A DNA stretch of 64,000 nt, from the NCBI GenBank assembly GCA_050633905.1, contig JBOEHJ010000045.1, forward strand, positions 3,576 through 67,575, given 5' to 3'. Position 1 is the first letter of the stretch. Every line of letters begins with the position of its first letter. The notes under the pieces are model-generated. The model searched no databases and was not told the origin of the DNA. It worked only from the letters and a program-made list of their open reading frames with translations. Origin of the DNA: JANQPX01 sp050633905. Its GTDB lineage: Bacteria; Pseudomonadota; Alphaproteobacteria; Geminicoccales; Geminicoccaceae. Of this stretch, positions 15,384 through 23,168 are shown piece by piece. The translations under genes were made by a program, and so were the position numbers.

Positions 15384-18353
15384 ATGTCCGGCCAGTCCAT
15401 TCATCCTCCCGAACATCTGCCGGGGCCAAGTGATCAAGCATTAGCAGAGCGACATCTTGCTCGTTGGCAAATGTTGAACATCGAGATCTCGGACAATATC
15501 TTCGGTTCGTCTTCAGCGACGATCTGTCGGCAGCTTCTAACGGCCGTTTTTGGTAATAGCCCCTTTCTAACCGACGCGGTTTTTGCCGAACCGACGATTA
15601 TTGCAGATTTCTTCGACATCGGCGCGGATGAGACTTTCGCACAGCTTATCGCCGACCTCGACGGTGACAACACGGTGCTACGTGCTGCCTTGATGGTCAG
15701 GCTGCGTAAAGCAAGGCGCTGCGTCGCCTTGATTGCCGCACTCGCCGATATTTCTGGCGTCTGGGCGCTCGAGCAGGTTACCTTAGCGCTGAGCAGATTT
15801 GCTGATGTCGCCACGGAGAAAGCCCTAGCACTCGCCTTAAAAGAGCTCGAGGCCAAAGGCGACCTGATGCTGCCGGAGACGGCCAACCCGACGTCGGAAG
15901 CAGGGCTGATTGTTCTCGGCATGGGCAAGCTCGGTGCCTTCGAGCTTAACTATTCGAGCGATATCGATCTGATTGTCCTCTTCGATCTTGCCCGGTTCAA
16001 GCCAGCTGGCAAGGACAGCGCCATGGCGCTTGCCGTGCGAGCAACCCGAACGATTGTTTATGTTTTGGAACAGCGGACCCGGGATGGTTACGTCTTTCGC
16101 ACCGACCTTCGTCTCCGCCCGCATCCGCCCGGCCAGCCACTCGCGCTCTCCGTTGACGATGCCGAACTCTATTATGAGCGGTTCGGACAGAACTGGGAGC
16201 GGGCTGCGATGATCAAGGCGCGCGTCATCGCCGGCGACAAAGAGGCGGGCGAGCGTTTTCTCAAGAATATCGGCCCTTTTCTCTGGCGAAAGCATCTGGA
16301 TTATGCGGCCATTCGCGACATTCATGCGATCAAACGCCAGATTAACAGCCATCGTGGTCATGGCAGCCTGCGCGTCCAGGGCCACGATCTCAAAGTCGGG
16401 CGCGGCGGTATCCGAGAAATCGAGTTTTTCGTTCAGACCCAGCAGCTCATTCTCGGCGGACGTGTCCCGAAACTTCGCCTGCGCAGCACGATCCAAGCCT
16501 TGGATGCACTGGTCGAGGCTCGCTGGTTGGCAGCTGGTACCGCCGAAGATCTTAAGCAGGCCTACAGGTTCCTGCGCGCTTTGGAACACCGTCTTCAGAT
16601 GGTCCAGGACAAGCAGACACATCAGCTTCCCGAAGACCCCGAGGCCTTCGCCGATATCGCGACGTTCATGGGTGTCAATGATTCCCAAAGCTTCGAAGCC
16701 GTTGTTCGGCAGAGGCTGGAGACAGTGGAACGGCATTATGCCGCCTTGTTCGAGAGCAGCCTGGATCTTGGCGGCAGCGGTGCCTTGGTTTTTACCGGCA
16801 CCGAAGATGATCCGGCAACCTTGAAAACCCTCGAGGCGATGGGGTTCAAGCGGCCAGCCGAGATCGTCGAGATCGTCCGCAATTGGCACCGCGGCCATAT
16901 CCGCGCCACGCGAACACCCACTGCCCGCGAGCTGTTGACGGAACTGATGCCCGAACTGCTGCGCGCACTTGGCGGCCAGGCGGATCCCGATACAGCCTTT
17001 CAACGTTTTGCCCATTTCATGCAAACCCTACCCGCAGGGGTTCAGCTTTTTTCGCTGTTCCGTGCCAATCCCAGGCTGCTTGCTTTGGTGACCGATCTGA
17101 TGGGTATCGCCCCTCGTCTCGCCGGTCATCTAAGCCAGAATGTCAGCCTGTTCGATGCCATGCTCGCCCCGAATTTTCTCGAACCTCTTGGCTCGCCCGA
17201 CGATCTTGAGCGTGACTTCAAGGAGATGATTGGCGAGGCCGACGATCTGCAGGATGTGCTGGACCTGACGCGTCGATGGACCCAGGCCCGTGAATTTCAA
17301 ATCGGCATGCAGATCCTTCTCGGGCAAAGCGACGGTGCCACGGCAAGCGCACCACTGACCGCAATGGCTGAGGTCGTGATCCGACAGCTCCTGCCCAGGG
17401 TTGAGAATTGGCTTGCAAACCAGCACGGGCGCTTGAAGGGGGGGCAATTCGCCGTTCTGGCGCTGGGCAAGCTCGGCTCATCAGAACTCAGCATCGGCTC
17501 GGATCTGGATCTCATTTTCGTCTTCGATGCCAAGTCCGAAGCGTCGTCGGATGGTCCTCTCCCCTTACCGGCTCCTACATATTTTGCAAGGCTAGGTCAG
17601 CGGCTGGTGAGCGCCCTTACCGCCAAGACGGCGGAGGGAAGTCTCTACGAGATCGATACCAGGCTTCGCCCCTCGGGTAATCTCGGCCCGGTCGCCTGCT
17701 CGATCGAAAGTTTCGAACGCTATCAGCTTGAGAATGCCAAGATCTGGGAGCACCAGGCACTCACCCGCTGCCGCGTGGTTGCTGGCGCCGATGAGCTCAA
17801 AGCGTCCGTTGATCGGATCGTCGCAAAAGCGCTTGCCAAGAAACGAGATGTCGACCAGCTCGCCAGAGAGGTGCGGGCAATGCGCCTTCGCATCTTCAAG
17901 GAGCATGGCAGCGCCGATCCCTGGAACCTGAAACATGTCCAAGGCGGGCTGGTGGATGTGGAATTCCTCGCACAATATCTGCAGCTTCGCTATGCCCAGG
18001 ACTATCCGGAGATCCTGACGCCAGCGACGATCGATGTCTTCGAACGCGCAGCAGGCAGGTGCATCCGATTAGAGGACAGCAGAAAGCTCATCCAAGCCGT
18101 TAAGCTCTATCGACGCTTGCAGGCCGTCCTTCGACTTTCCCTAGACAAGCGCATCGATCTGACCAAGGCGCCGAAAGGCTTGCAGGATGCGCTTGTTCAT
18201 ACCGCATCCCTCGATCCCGAGATCGCGCATCCCGCTCTTGACATCAACGCCCTGGACGAGGCTCTATCGGCGACACAAAAGGCCGTCGGCGAGCTCTTCG
18301 ACGCCCATTGTTCTGAGGATCCACCCAGCGCTAAAGAAGGAAACAAGACTTGA
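15384..18353 (+). CDS. glnE: Bifunctional glutamine synthetase adenylyltransferase/adenylyl-removing enzyme
   Basis: GlnE attaches AMP to glutamine synthetase and removes it in response to nitrogen status relayed by PII. The 989-residue chain shows two nucleotidyltransferase halves. The removase half has MGKLGAFELNYSSDIDLI near residues 176-195 and TDLRLRPHPPGQPL. The transferase half has LGKLGSSELSIGSDLDLIFV near residues 693-712 and IDTRLRPSGNLG. Helical PII-deaminase-like segments follow each (VGRGGIREIEF and VQGGLVDVEFLAQY). Length and both active sites are complete. The stop overlaps the bcp start by four bases. Confidence 0.97.
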   Translation: MSGQSIHPPEHLPGPSDQALAERHLARWQMLNIEISDNIFGSSSATICRQLLTAVFGNSPFLTDAVFAEPTIIADFFDIGADETFAQLIADLDGDNTVLRAALMVRLRKARRCVALIAALADISGVWALEQVTLALSRFADVATEKALALALKELEAKGDLMLPETANPTSEAGLIVLGMGKLGAFELNYSSDIDLIVLFDLARFKPAGKDSAMALAVRATRTIVYVLEQRTRDGYVFRTDLRLRPHPPGQPLALSVDDAELYYERFGQNWERAAMIKARVIAGDKEAGERFLKNIGPFLWRKHLDYAAIRDIHAIKRQINSHRGHGSLRVQGHDLKVGRGGIREIEFFVQTQQLILGGRVPKLRLRSTIQALDALVEARWLAAGTAEDLKQAYRFLRALEHRLQMVQDKQTHQLPEDPEAFADIATFMGVNDSQSFEAVVRQRLETVERHYAALFESSLDLGGSGALVFTGTEDDPATLKTLEAMGFKRPAEIVEIVRNWHRGHIRATRTPTARELLTELMPELLRALGGQADPDTAFQRFAHFMQTLPAGVQLFSLFRANPRLLALVTDLMGIAPRLAGHLSQNVSLFDAMLAPNFLEPLGSPDDLERDFKEMIGEADDLQDVLDLTRRWTQAREFQIGMQILLGQSDGATASAPLTAMAEVVIRQLLPRVENWLANQHGRLKGGQFAVLALGKLGSSELSIGSDLDLIFVFDAKSEASSDGPLPLPAPTYFARLGQRLVSALTAKTAEGSLYEIDTRLRPSGNLGPVACSIESFERYQLENAKIWEHQALTRCRVVAGADELKASVDRIVAKALAKKRDVDQLAREVRAMRLRIFKEHGSADPWNLKHVQGGLVDVEFLAQYLQLRYAQDYPEILTPATIDVFERAAGRCIRLEDSRKLIQAVKLYRRLQAVLRLSLDKRIDLTKAPKGLQDALVHTASLDPEIAHPALDINALDEALSATQKAVGELFDAHCSEDPPSAKEGNKT

Positions 18354-18826
18354 GCCAGACCGATGAACTGGAAGGCAAGCCACTTCCCGCATTCGACCTG
18401 CCAACAGATGGTGGCGGTCAGGTCAGCAATGCCGATTTCACCGGGAAGATGCTGGTCCTCTACATTTACCCGAAAGACGACACCTCGGGCTGCACCAAGG
18501 AAAGCATCGGCTTCATGGAGGCGTACCAGGATTTCCAGGCAGCCGGTGCAGAGATCGTCGGCTTGTCCAAGGACGGGGTCAAAAGCCATGACAAGTTCAA
18601 GGCTAAATACAACTTTCCCTTCACCTTGCTTGCTGATGAAGACACCAAGCTAATCGATGCGCTCGGATCCTGGGTCGAAAAGAGCATGTACGGCAAAAAA
18701 TATATGGGTGCTGATCGCTCGACATTCCTGGTGGATGGCAGCGGTGCAATCCAAAAAGTCTGGCGCAAGGTCAAGGTTCCAGGCCATGTCGATGAGGTGC
18801 TAAAGGCTGTCAAGTCGATGACCTAG
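18350..18826 (+). CDS. bcp: Peroxiredoxin, BCP/PrxQ type
   Basis: This is a cytoplasmic thiol peroxidase that reduces H2O2 and organic peroxides. The TTG start at 18350 overlaps the glnE stop, and no better start exists in frame. The peroxidatic Cys is near residue 48 in PKDDTSGCTKESIGF. The resolving Cys that E. coli BCP carries five residues later is absent here (position held by G or I), so it probably works as a 1-Cys enzyme or with another thiol. LLADEDTKLIDALG and the RSTFLVDGSG strand are typical of the family. The glnE-bcp order is common in alphaproteobacteria. Confidence 0.93.
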   Translation: MSQTDELEGKPLPAFDLPTDGGGQVSNADFTGKMLVLYIYPKDDTSGCTKESIGFMEAYQDFQAAGAEIVGLSKDGVKSHDKFKAKYNFPFTLLADEDTKLIDALGSWVEKSMYGKKYMGADRSTFLVDGSGAIQKVWRKVKVPGHVDEVLKAVKSMT

Positions 18827-18870
18827 CGGTGGCGTGGCCACCTCAGTTGGTTCCTGCCGTCATGGCCAAT
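18827..18870 (+). repeat. Repeat C, copy 2 (hairpin after the bcp stop)
   Basis: It starts directly after the TAG and is the clearest copy: GGTGGC-GTG-GCCACC forms a 6-bp stem, followed by TCAGTTGGTTCCTGCCGTC. It may also serve as an end signal between bcp and the convergent tusA-like gene. Confidence 0.65.
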
Positions 18871-18914
18871 GTAGAGGATAGGCGACCACGTTGATGACGG
18901 TCGGCGAAAGACTC

Positions 18915-19169
18915 TTATAGGAGGCTGGACAGGTCGGCTTTCTCGACAACATAGAGAAAAACATCATCCTGCTTTTCCTCACGTAGCAGCTTGTGTCCGG
19001 TCGCCTCGATGAACATGTCAAAATCGCGCTTGGAGGTGGGATCGGTAGCCAGCACGCAGATCGTTGCACCGGGTTCGACCACCATCAGTGCCTGTCTGGT
19101 CTTAATAAGCGGCATCGGGCAGGCAAGCCCGCGAGCATCGATAAAAACGTCGTATTTTTCGTCCGTCAA
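18915..19169 (-). CDS. TusA-family sulfurtransferase
   Basis: The product is a small sulfur carrier of 84 residues. DARGLACPMPLIKTRQAL holds the invariant Cys-Pro-x-Pro motif that binds persulfide sulfur in TusA/YedF/SirA proteins. The strand pattern ICVLATDPTSKRDFDMFIEA is typical. The window has no TusBCD or TusE partners, so the protein could serve molybdenum cofactor sulfur supply, tRNA thiolation or general sulfur trafficking; sequence does not decide which. It is convergent with bcp. Confidence 0.88.
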   Translation of the reverse strand: MTDEKYDVFIDARGLACPMPLIKTRQALMVVEPGATICVLATDPTSKRDFDMFIEATGHKLLREEKQDDVFLYVVEKADLSSLL

Positions 19170-19401
19170 TGAGACCGATCCCGATCGCTTGTGATTGACA
19201 TTCGCCTGATAGAAGGCCGTATTCGGTCGAAAGTTGCCAGCGCCTGCCTGCGGTCATTTCCCAACATCAGCTGTGTCAAACCTCATTGATTGGCCGTGAG
19301 GCGTCGTGGTCTGGTTTCGTCTCGCCGCAAAGTCTTCTAGAGTTTGTCCCAAGCATTTGGGACTGTCTACAGCAGGTCCATTTTCTCGAACCAATGATGA
19401 G

Positions 19402-20154
19402 ATGGTCATGAGCCAACCCGATCCGATCATTCGGCTGGATAAGGTGACGAAACGTTTTGGCGATTTTTCGGCCTTGAAGCAGGTGGACTTTACCGTCAAT
19501 TTTGGCGAAAGGGTCGTGGTCTGCGGGCCCTCAGGTTCTGGGAAATCCACGCTTATCCGCTGCGTCAACCAGTTGGAACGGCATGATGAGGGGCGGGTGG
19601 TGGTCGATGGCACCGAGCTGAATGACGATGTCAAGAATATCACCGCGGTCCGTCGCGAGGTCGGTATGGTGTTTCAGCAGTTCAATCTCTTCCCCCATCT
19701 GACCGTCCTCGATAATCTCATGCTCGCCCCGATCCGTGCCCGAAAGCTGCCGAAATCGGAGGCTGAAGCTATCGCTAGACAATACCTGGAGCGGGTGCGT
19801 ATTCCCGAACAGGCGGACAAATACCCAACCCAGCTCTCCGGTGGACAGCAGCAGCGGGTCGCGATCGCGCGAAGCCTTTGTATGCAGCCGAAAATCATGT
19901 TGTTCGACGAGCCGACATCGGCCCTTGATCCCGAGATGATCAAGGAGGTTCTGGATGTCATGATCGAGCTTGCCGAGGAAGGCATGACCATGGTCTGCGT
20001 GACCCACGAGATGGGCTTTGCCAAGAAAGTCGCCGACAAGATGGTGTTTATGGATCAGGGCGAAATCGTCGAGGTCGGGACGCCGAGCGCATTTTTTTCG
20101 GCACCTGAGAACGAACGGACACAGCGTTTTCTTGGTCAGATCCTGGCCCACTGA
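19402..20154 (+). CDS. Polar amino-acid ABC transporter ATP-binding protein (GlnQ/AapP type)
   Basis: This is the cytoplasmic ATPase subunit of a polar amino acid importer. It has Walker A CGPSGSGKST, the Q-loop FQQFNLFPHLTVLDN, signature LSGGQQQRVAIARSL, Walker B IMLFDEPTSALDPE and the switch His in VCVTHEMGFA. The end ERTQRFLGQILAH is typical of the AapP/BztD group. ATGs at 19402 and 19408 are both possible, and the open frame further upstream is not family-like. No permease or binding protein is adjacent, so it must serve components encoded elsewhere. A LysE-type exporter gene follows 17 bp downstream. Confidence 0.93.
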   Translation: MVMSQPDPIIRLDKVTKRFGDFSALKQVDFTVNFGERVVVCGPSGSGKSTLIRCVNQLERHDEGRVVVDGTELNDDVKNITAVRREVGMVFQQFNLFPHLTVLDNLMLAPIRARKLPKSEAEAIARQYLERVRIPEQADKYPTQLSGGQQQRVAIARSLCMQPKIMLFDEPTSALDPEMIKEVLDVMIELAEEGMTMVCVTHEMGFAKKVADKMVFMDQGEIVEVGTPSAFFSAPENERTQRFLGQILAH

Positions 20155-20171
20155 TCGTCGAAGGAGCCGAC

Positions 20172-20789
20172 ATGCTGGCGATCGATATACTCTTGCCGTT
20201 CACCGCCGCTAGTATTGCAATCGCCATCGTGCCCGGCCCATCAGTAACCTTGATCATCGCTAACAGCCTTCGCCATGGCACGCGTGCCGGTCTGTTGAGT
20301 GTCGCCGGCACGCAGATTGGTTTGGCGATGATGCTGGCCGTTCTTGCTGCTGGTCTGTCGACGATCATCGAGCATATGGGCTGGATCTTCGATTGGCTTC
20401 GCCTCTTCGGTGCCGCCTATCTAATCTGGCTCGGCATCAAGCTCTGGCGTTCCGACGGCAAGCTCGGCAGCACTGACGACAGCGCCCCAAGCCACAAAAA
20501 CTTCTTTTGGGAGGGGCTTTTGGTGGTTTGGTCGAACCCGAAAGCGCTCCTATTCTTCGGCGCTTTCATTCCGCAATTCGTCAATCCGACAGGCGATGCC
20601 GTCTTCCAGACCCTGCTGCTGGGCGGGATCTTCATGATCACGGCAACCGTGCTGGATAGCGGCTATGCCCTTGCCGCTGGCCAGGCCGGGCGCTGGATGA
20701 CCGGAACCAAGGTCCGTTTGCTTGAGCGCATAAGCGGCAGCTTTCTAATCGGCGGCGGCCTTTGGCTTGCGTTTAACCGCAAGGGGTGA
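20172..20789 (+). CDS. LysE/RhtB-family exporter
   Basis: The product is a 205-residue inner-membrane amino-acid or metabolite exporter with about six TM segments. The family marks are AIVPGPSVTLIIANSLRHGTRAG near the N-terminus (the GPG-type turn), FGAAYLIWLGIKLWRS, and WEGLLVVWSNPKALLFFGAF in the middle. AAGGAG precedes the ATG. It lies 17 bp after the amino-acid ABC ATPase gene, so the two may share a message, one serving uptake and one export. The substrate is unknown. Confidence 0.9.
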   Translation: MLAIDILLPFTAASIAIAIVPGPSVTLIIANSLRHGTRAGLLSVAGTQIGLAMMLAVLAAGLSTIIEHMGWIFDWLRLFGAAYLIWLGIKLWRSDGKLGSTDDSAPSHKNFFWEGLLVVWSNPKALLFFGAFIPQFVNPTGDAVFQTLLLGGIFMITATVLDSGYALAAGQAGRWMTGTKVRLLERISGSFLIGGGLWLAFNRKG

Positions 20790-20969
20790 GTTTTCTTGGG
20801 TAAGGAAAATGCCGATCTCTGCAAAACCTACAGAACTGATCCGGCATGGTGCGATGATAGAGCTGCTCACATTCTGCGTCGGTCGACCGAGCAAAGTCCT
20901 GGGATAAAGCCGGATCGATCTCGCCGTAATTGGACCATCGCGACCAGGGCACTCCCCGGACAGGTTGGA

Positions 20970-21072
20970 CCAGCCCTCTCTCCCACCCAACCAGCCGACA
21001 TGGTGGTATCCTGAAGGTGTCTCTGCGAGCGAGAGAGCAGGCGCTGCATAAACCTCCTGCGGCAATCCTTTA
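20970..21072. repeat. Repeat B, copy 1
   Basis: 20970-21013 holds the module in reverse (CCAGCCCTCTCTCCCACCCA ... GACATGGTGGTATCCTG), matching 60732-60778 read on the other strand. At 21036-21072 the tail GCGCTGCATAAACCTCCTGC-GGCAATCC follows in forward sense. Repeat A lies 58 bp further on. Confidence 0.65.
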
Positions 21073-21129
21073 ACAAACGATCCGATTGGTTTCAACTCGC
21101 ACTAGGCTCTTGCGAGTACGCTCCTTCAA

Positions 21130-21202
21130 GGTCCATGTGATCTTGGGAATCCAGGCCATGCACCCATGTTTTGGCAGGCGGTTTCCTAGGGCCGCATGGA
21201 CC
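21130..21202. repeat. Repeat A, copy 2
   Basis: Left arm 21130-21152 (GGTCCATGTGATCTTGGGAA then TCC) pairs with right arm 21180-21202 (GGTTTCCTAGGGCCGCATGG then ACC). The loop is 27 nt. The 520-bp gap between lysE and the convergent permease gene consists largely of repeats B and A. Confidence 0.7.
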
Positions 21203-21311
21203 AGCTGTCATCTTTGCGGACACTTGCTAAGGAAGCTTTATGGAGCCGTTTTCTCGATCCAATCCAGTCAAGCTGCGAAGTCGGATAGCCTCGATGAGGT
21301 CGTCACACGAT

Positions 21312-22349
21312 CTAAACCATCACGTCGAAGACAAAGCCGATCAGGATGGCGCCACCGATCCCAAAGATGACATAGGCGGTGAAGACTGACGTCTTGACTA
21401 GGGACCAGACAGCCGCCATCGCCGGGATGCAACTCACTGCACCCGCCATCATGAAGGCCATGCCGGCTCCTGCACTCATGCCCTGCTCCATCAGACCCGC
21501 CACCAAAGGAGGGGCGGCGTAGCTGTTGAGATAGGCGGGTGCGCCGACGAGTGCCCCGATCACAATCGGCATCAGTCCCTCGCCGCCGACAGCCGCCCCG
21601 ATCAGCTCGGCCGGGATATAGGTGACTAGGAGGCCTTGGAGAAGATAGGCGAAGGTTAGCCATTTCAGAAGGAAAACGCCGTTACTTAGGGCTTGCTCCT
21701 GGAAAATCTGGACGCGCGGATCCTCGGTCCAAAAGCGCCAGACTGGCTTGCCCGCGAAGGGCGTCGATTTGGAGCAGCAGGAGCCGCCGGCATCTTGCGC
21801 TTTTAGCGGATCGGCGAACAGGCCCTGGCTTACCAAGAGACGGACCAAAAAACCGCCCATGAGGCCAACGAAGACAGCACCGACCATCTTGCCTACCGCA
21901 AAATCCCAGCCAAGTGCGGAGGCCGTGATGAACAGGGTTGGCGGGTCGATCAGTGGTGAGGATAGCCAAAACGCCATCACGGCGGAAAGCGGAGCGCCAA
22001 GTGCTAGCAGGCCTGCGATGAAGGGGATCACTTCGCAGGAGCAGAAAGGAGCGAGCCCACCGAACAACGCGGCAAGGAAGATCATCCGGGTTTCCCGGCC
22101 TTGGAATGCGCGGGCGATGATCGCTTCCGCCCCGCTGGCTTTCAACCAGGCGATCAGCAGCACGGCGACCATGATATAGGGTGCCGTGCCAAGCAGAGCC
22201 GTGATCGCGGTTGTGACGATGCCTCGAACATTGGCGGGATCGAGGATCAATACGCTAAGGAGGATCAGTCCGATCAATCCCCAGACCGAACGCAGCCCCT
22301 CGAGCCCGCGACGCCAGACGGCTGGAACGCCGACACCGATATCGGTCAT
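21312..22349 (-). CDS. Permease of the UPF0718/ArsP-like family
   Basis: This is a 345-residue inner-membrane protein with about eight TM segments. The half-repeats typical of the family are FGGLAPFCSCEVIPFIAGLL with a Cys-x-Cys inside a membrane helix, and MPIVIGALVGAPAYLNSYAA. A cytoplasmic loop has a Cys pair (GGSCCSKS). Relatives include ArsP (organoarsenical efflux) and uncharacterised permeases. It overlaps the upstream ArsR-family gene by four bases (ATGA), so both are translated from one message. A role in metal or metalloid efflux is an inference from this context. Confidence 0.88.
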   Translation of the reverse strand: MTDIGVGVPAVWRRGLEGLRSVWGLIGLILLSVLILDPANVRGIVTTAITALLGTAPYIMVAVLLIAWLKASGAEAIIARAFQGRETRMIFLAALFGGLAPFCSCEVIPFIAGLLALGAPLSAVMAFWLSSPLIDPPTLFITASALGWDFAVGKMVGAVFVGLMGGFLVRLLVSQGLFADPLKAQDAGGSCCSKSTPFAGKPVWRFWTEDPRVQIFQEQALSNGVFLLKWLTFAYLLQGLLVTYIPAELIGAAVGGEGLMPIVIGALVGAPAYLNSYAAPPLVAGLMEQGMSAGAGMAFMMAGAVSCIPAMAAVWSLVKTSVFTAYVIFGIGGAILIGFVFDVMV

Positions 22350-22693
22350 GCCAAACTCCCAGAAGGCCGATGATGATGCTGTTGCTCCGGCAGATGAGGA
22401 GCGGTCGACTCACTGCAGCATTCTTTCAACAGGAACGAAGCCAGCGCCTCGATACGCGAAAATGTTGCTCGATTACGCACCACGCGCCCCTGTTTTTCCT
22501 GCTCGATCAGCCCTGCGGCAGCAAGAAAACGGAGATGATGGGCAAGGGTCGAGGCCGGCAGATCAAGTTTTTCCTGAACATCCCCCACGGACAGGCCCTC
22601 GGGACCAGCACGCACCAGGGAAAGCAGAACGTCGAGCCGTGGCTCCGACCCGACGGCAGCAAAACCCTGCGCAGCCTCTTCCAGCTCTAGCAT
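22346..22693 (-). CDS. ArsR/SmtB-family metalloregulator
   Basis: This is a 115-residue winged-helix repressor. The DNA-binding core reads AAVGSEPRLDVLLSLVRAG then LDLPASTLAHHLRFLAAAGL and IEQEKQGRVVRNRATFSRIE. A vicinal Cys pair (LLKECCSES) near residue 92 and a His-rich end (EQQHHHRP) are likely metal ligands. It does not have the classic ELCVCDL site in the recognition helix, so the sensing site differs from E. coli ArsR. A palindrome 29-44 bp upstream is a candidate operator, and the permease gene overlaps its end. Confidence 0.92.
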   Translation of the reverse strand: MLELEEAAQGFAAVGSEPRLDVLLSLVRAGPEGLSVGDVQEKLDLPASTLAHHLRFLAAAGLIEQEKQGRVVRNRATFSRIEALASFLLKECCSESTAPHLPEQQHHHRPSGSLA

Positions 22694-22721
22694 GATCGCT
22701 CTCCAGGCATCATCACGACAT

Positions 22722-22737
22722 AACTAGAATAATAGTT
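22722..22737. promoter_or_regulatory. Candidate ArsR operator
   Basis: AACTA-GAATAA-TAGTT is a perfect 5-bp inverted repeat with a 6-bp spacer in an AT-rich patch, 29 bp upstream of the arsR-type start. ArsR/SmtB repressors commonly bind AT-rich inverted repeats at this position. Confidence 0.5.
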
Positions 22738-23168
22738 TCTTTTGTAAAGCGCAAGCTCCATTTACAATGGGATCAATCCGCTTGGTTGAATGCTACTTGA
22801 TTTATGGCAGCTAAAGCATCTTCTCGGCAGGTCGAGCCGGCCCGTTTTAGCGCCTAACCAACTCGAGGTACCCTCGTAGCAGATGGCTTGGAGGGGAAGG
22901 AGTGGGTTGGCAGTGACTGCATCTGGCCGAAAAGTGCTCAGTTGACTCGTTTCGGCCACGAGGTTGCCCTGTGATCGAAACGCAAGAACCTCGACTTTTG
23001 GAATTCTAATGGTGTCCTAGAATAGTCATTCGGGACAAGAGTGTGATTGAATCAGATCCCTCACAGGCTGCAGAAAAAGCCCCGCGCACTTGGCTGCGGC
23101 TGCTGTCGTTGACGACATGCGCCATATCGCCATCTCGGCTGGCAACGATTTCCTTATTCCGCAACCTG
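22738..23168. other. Gap without a recognised gene
   Basis: It lies between the ArsR promoter and the end of the sensor kinase gene. CCTAACCAACTCGAGG to GGAGGGGAAGGAGTGGG (about 22854-22910) vaguely recalls repeat B but is too diverged to call. No convincing frame was seen. Confidence 0.35.
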
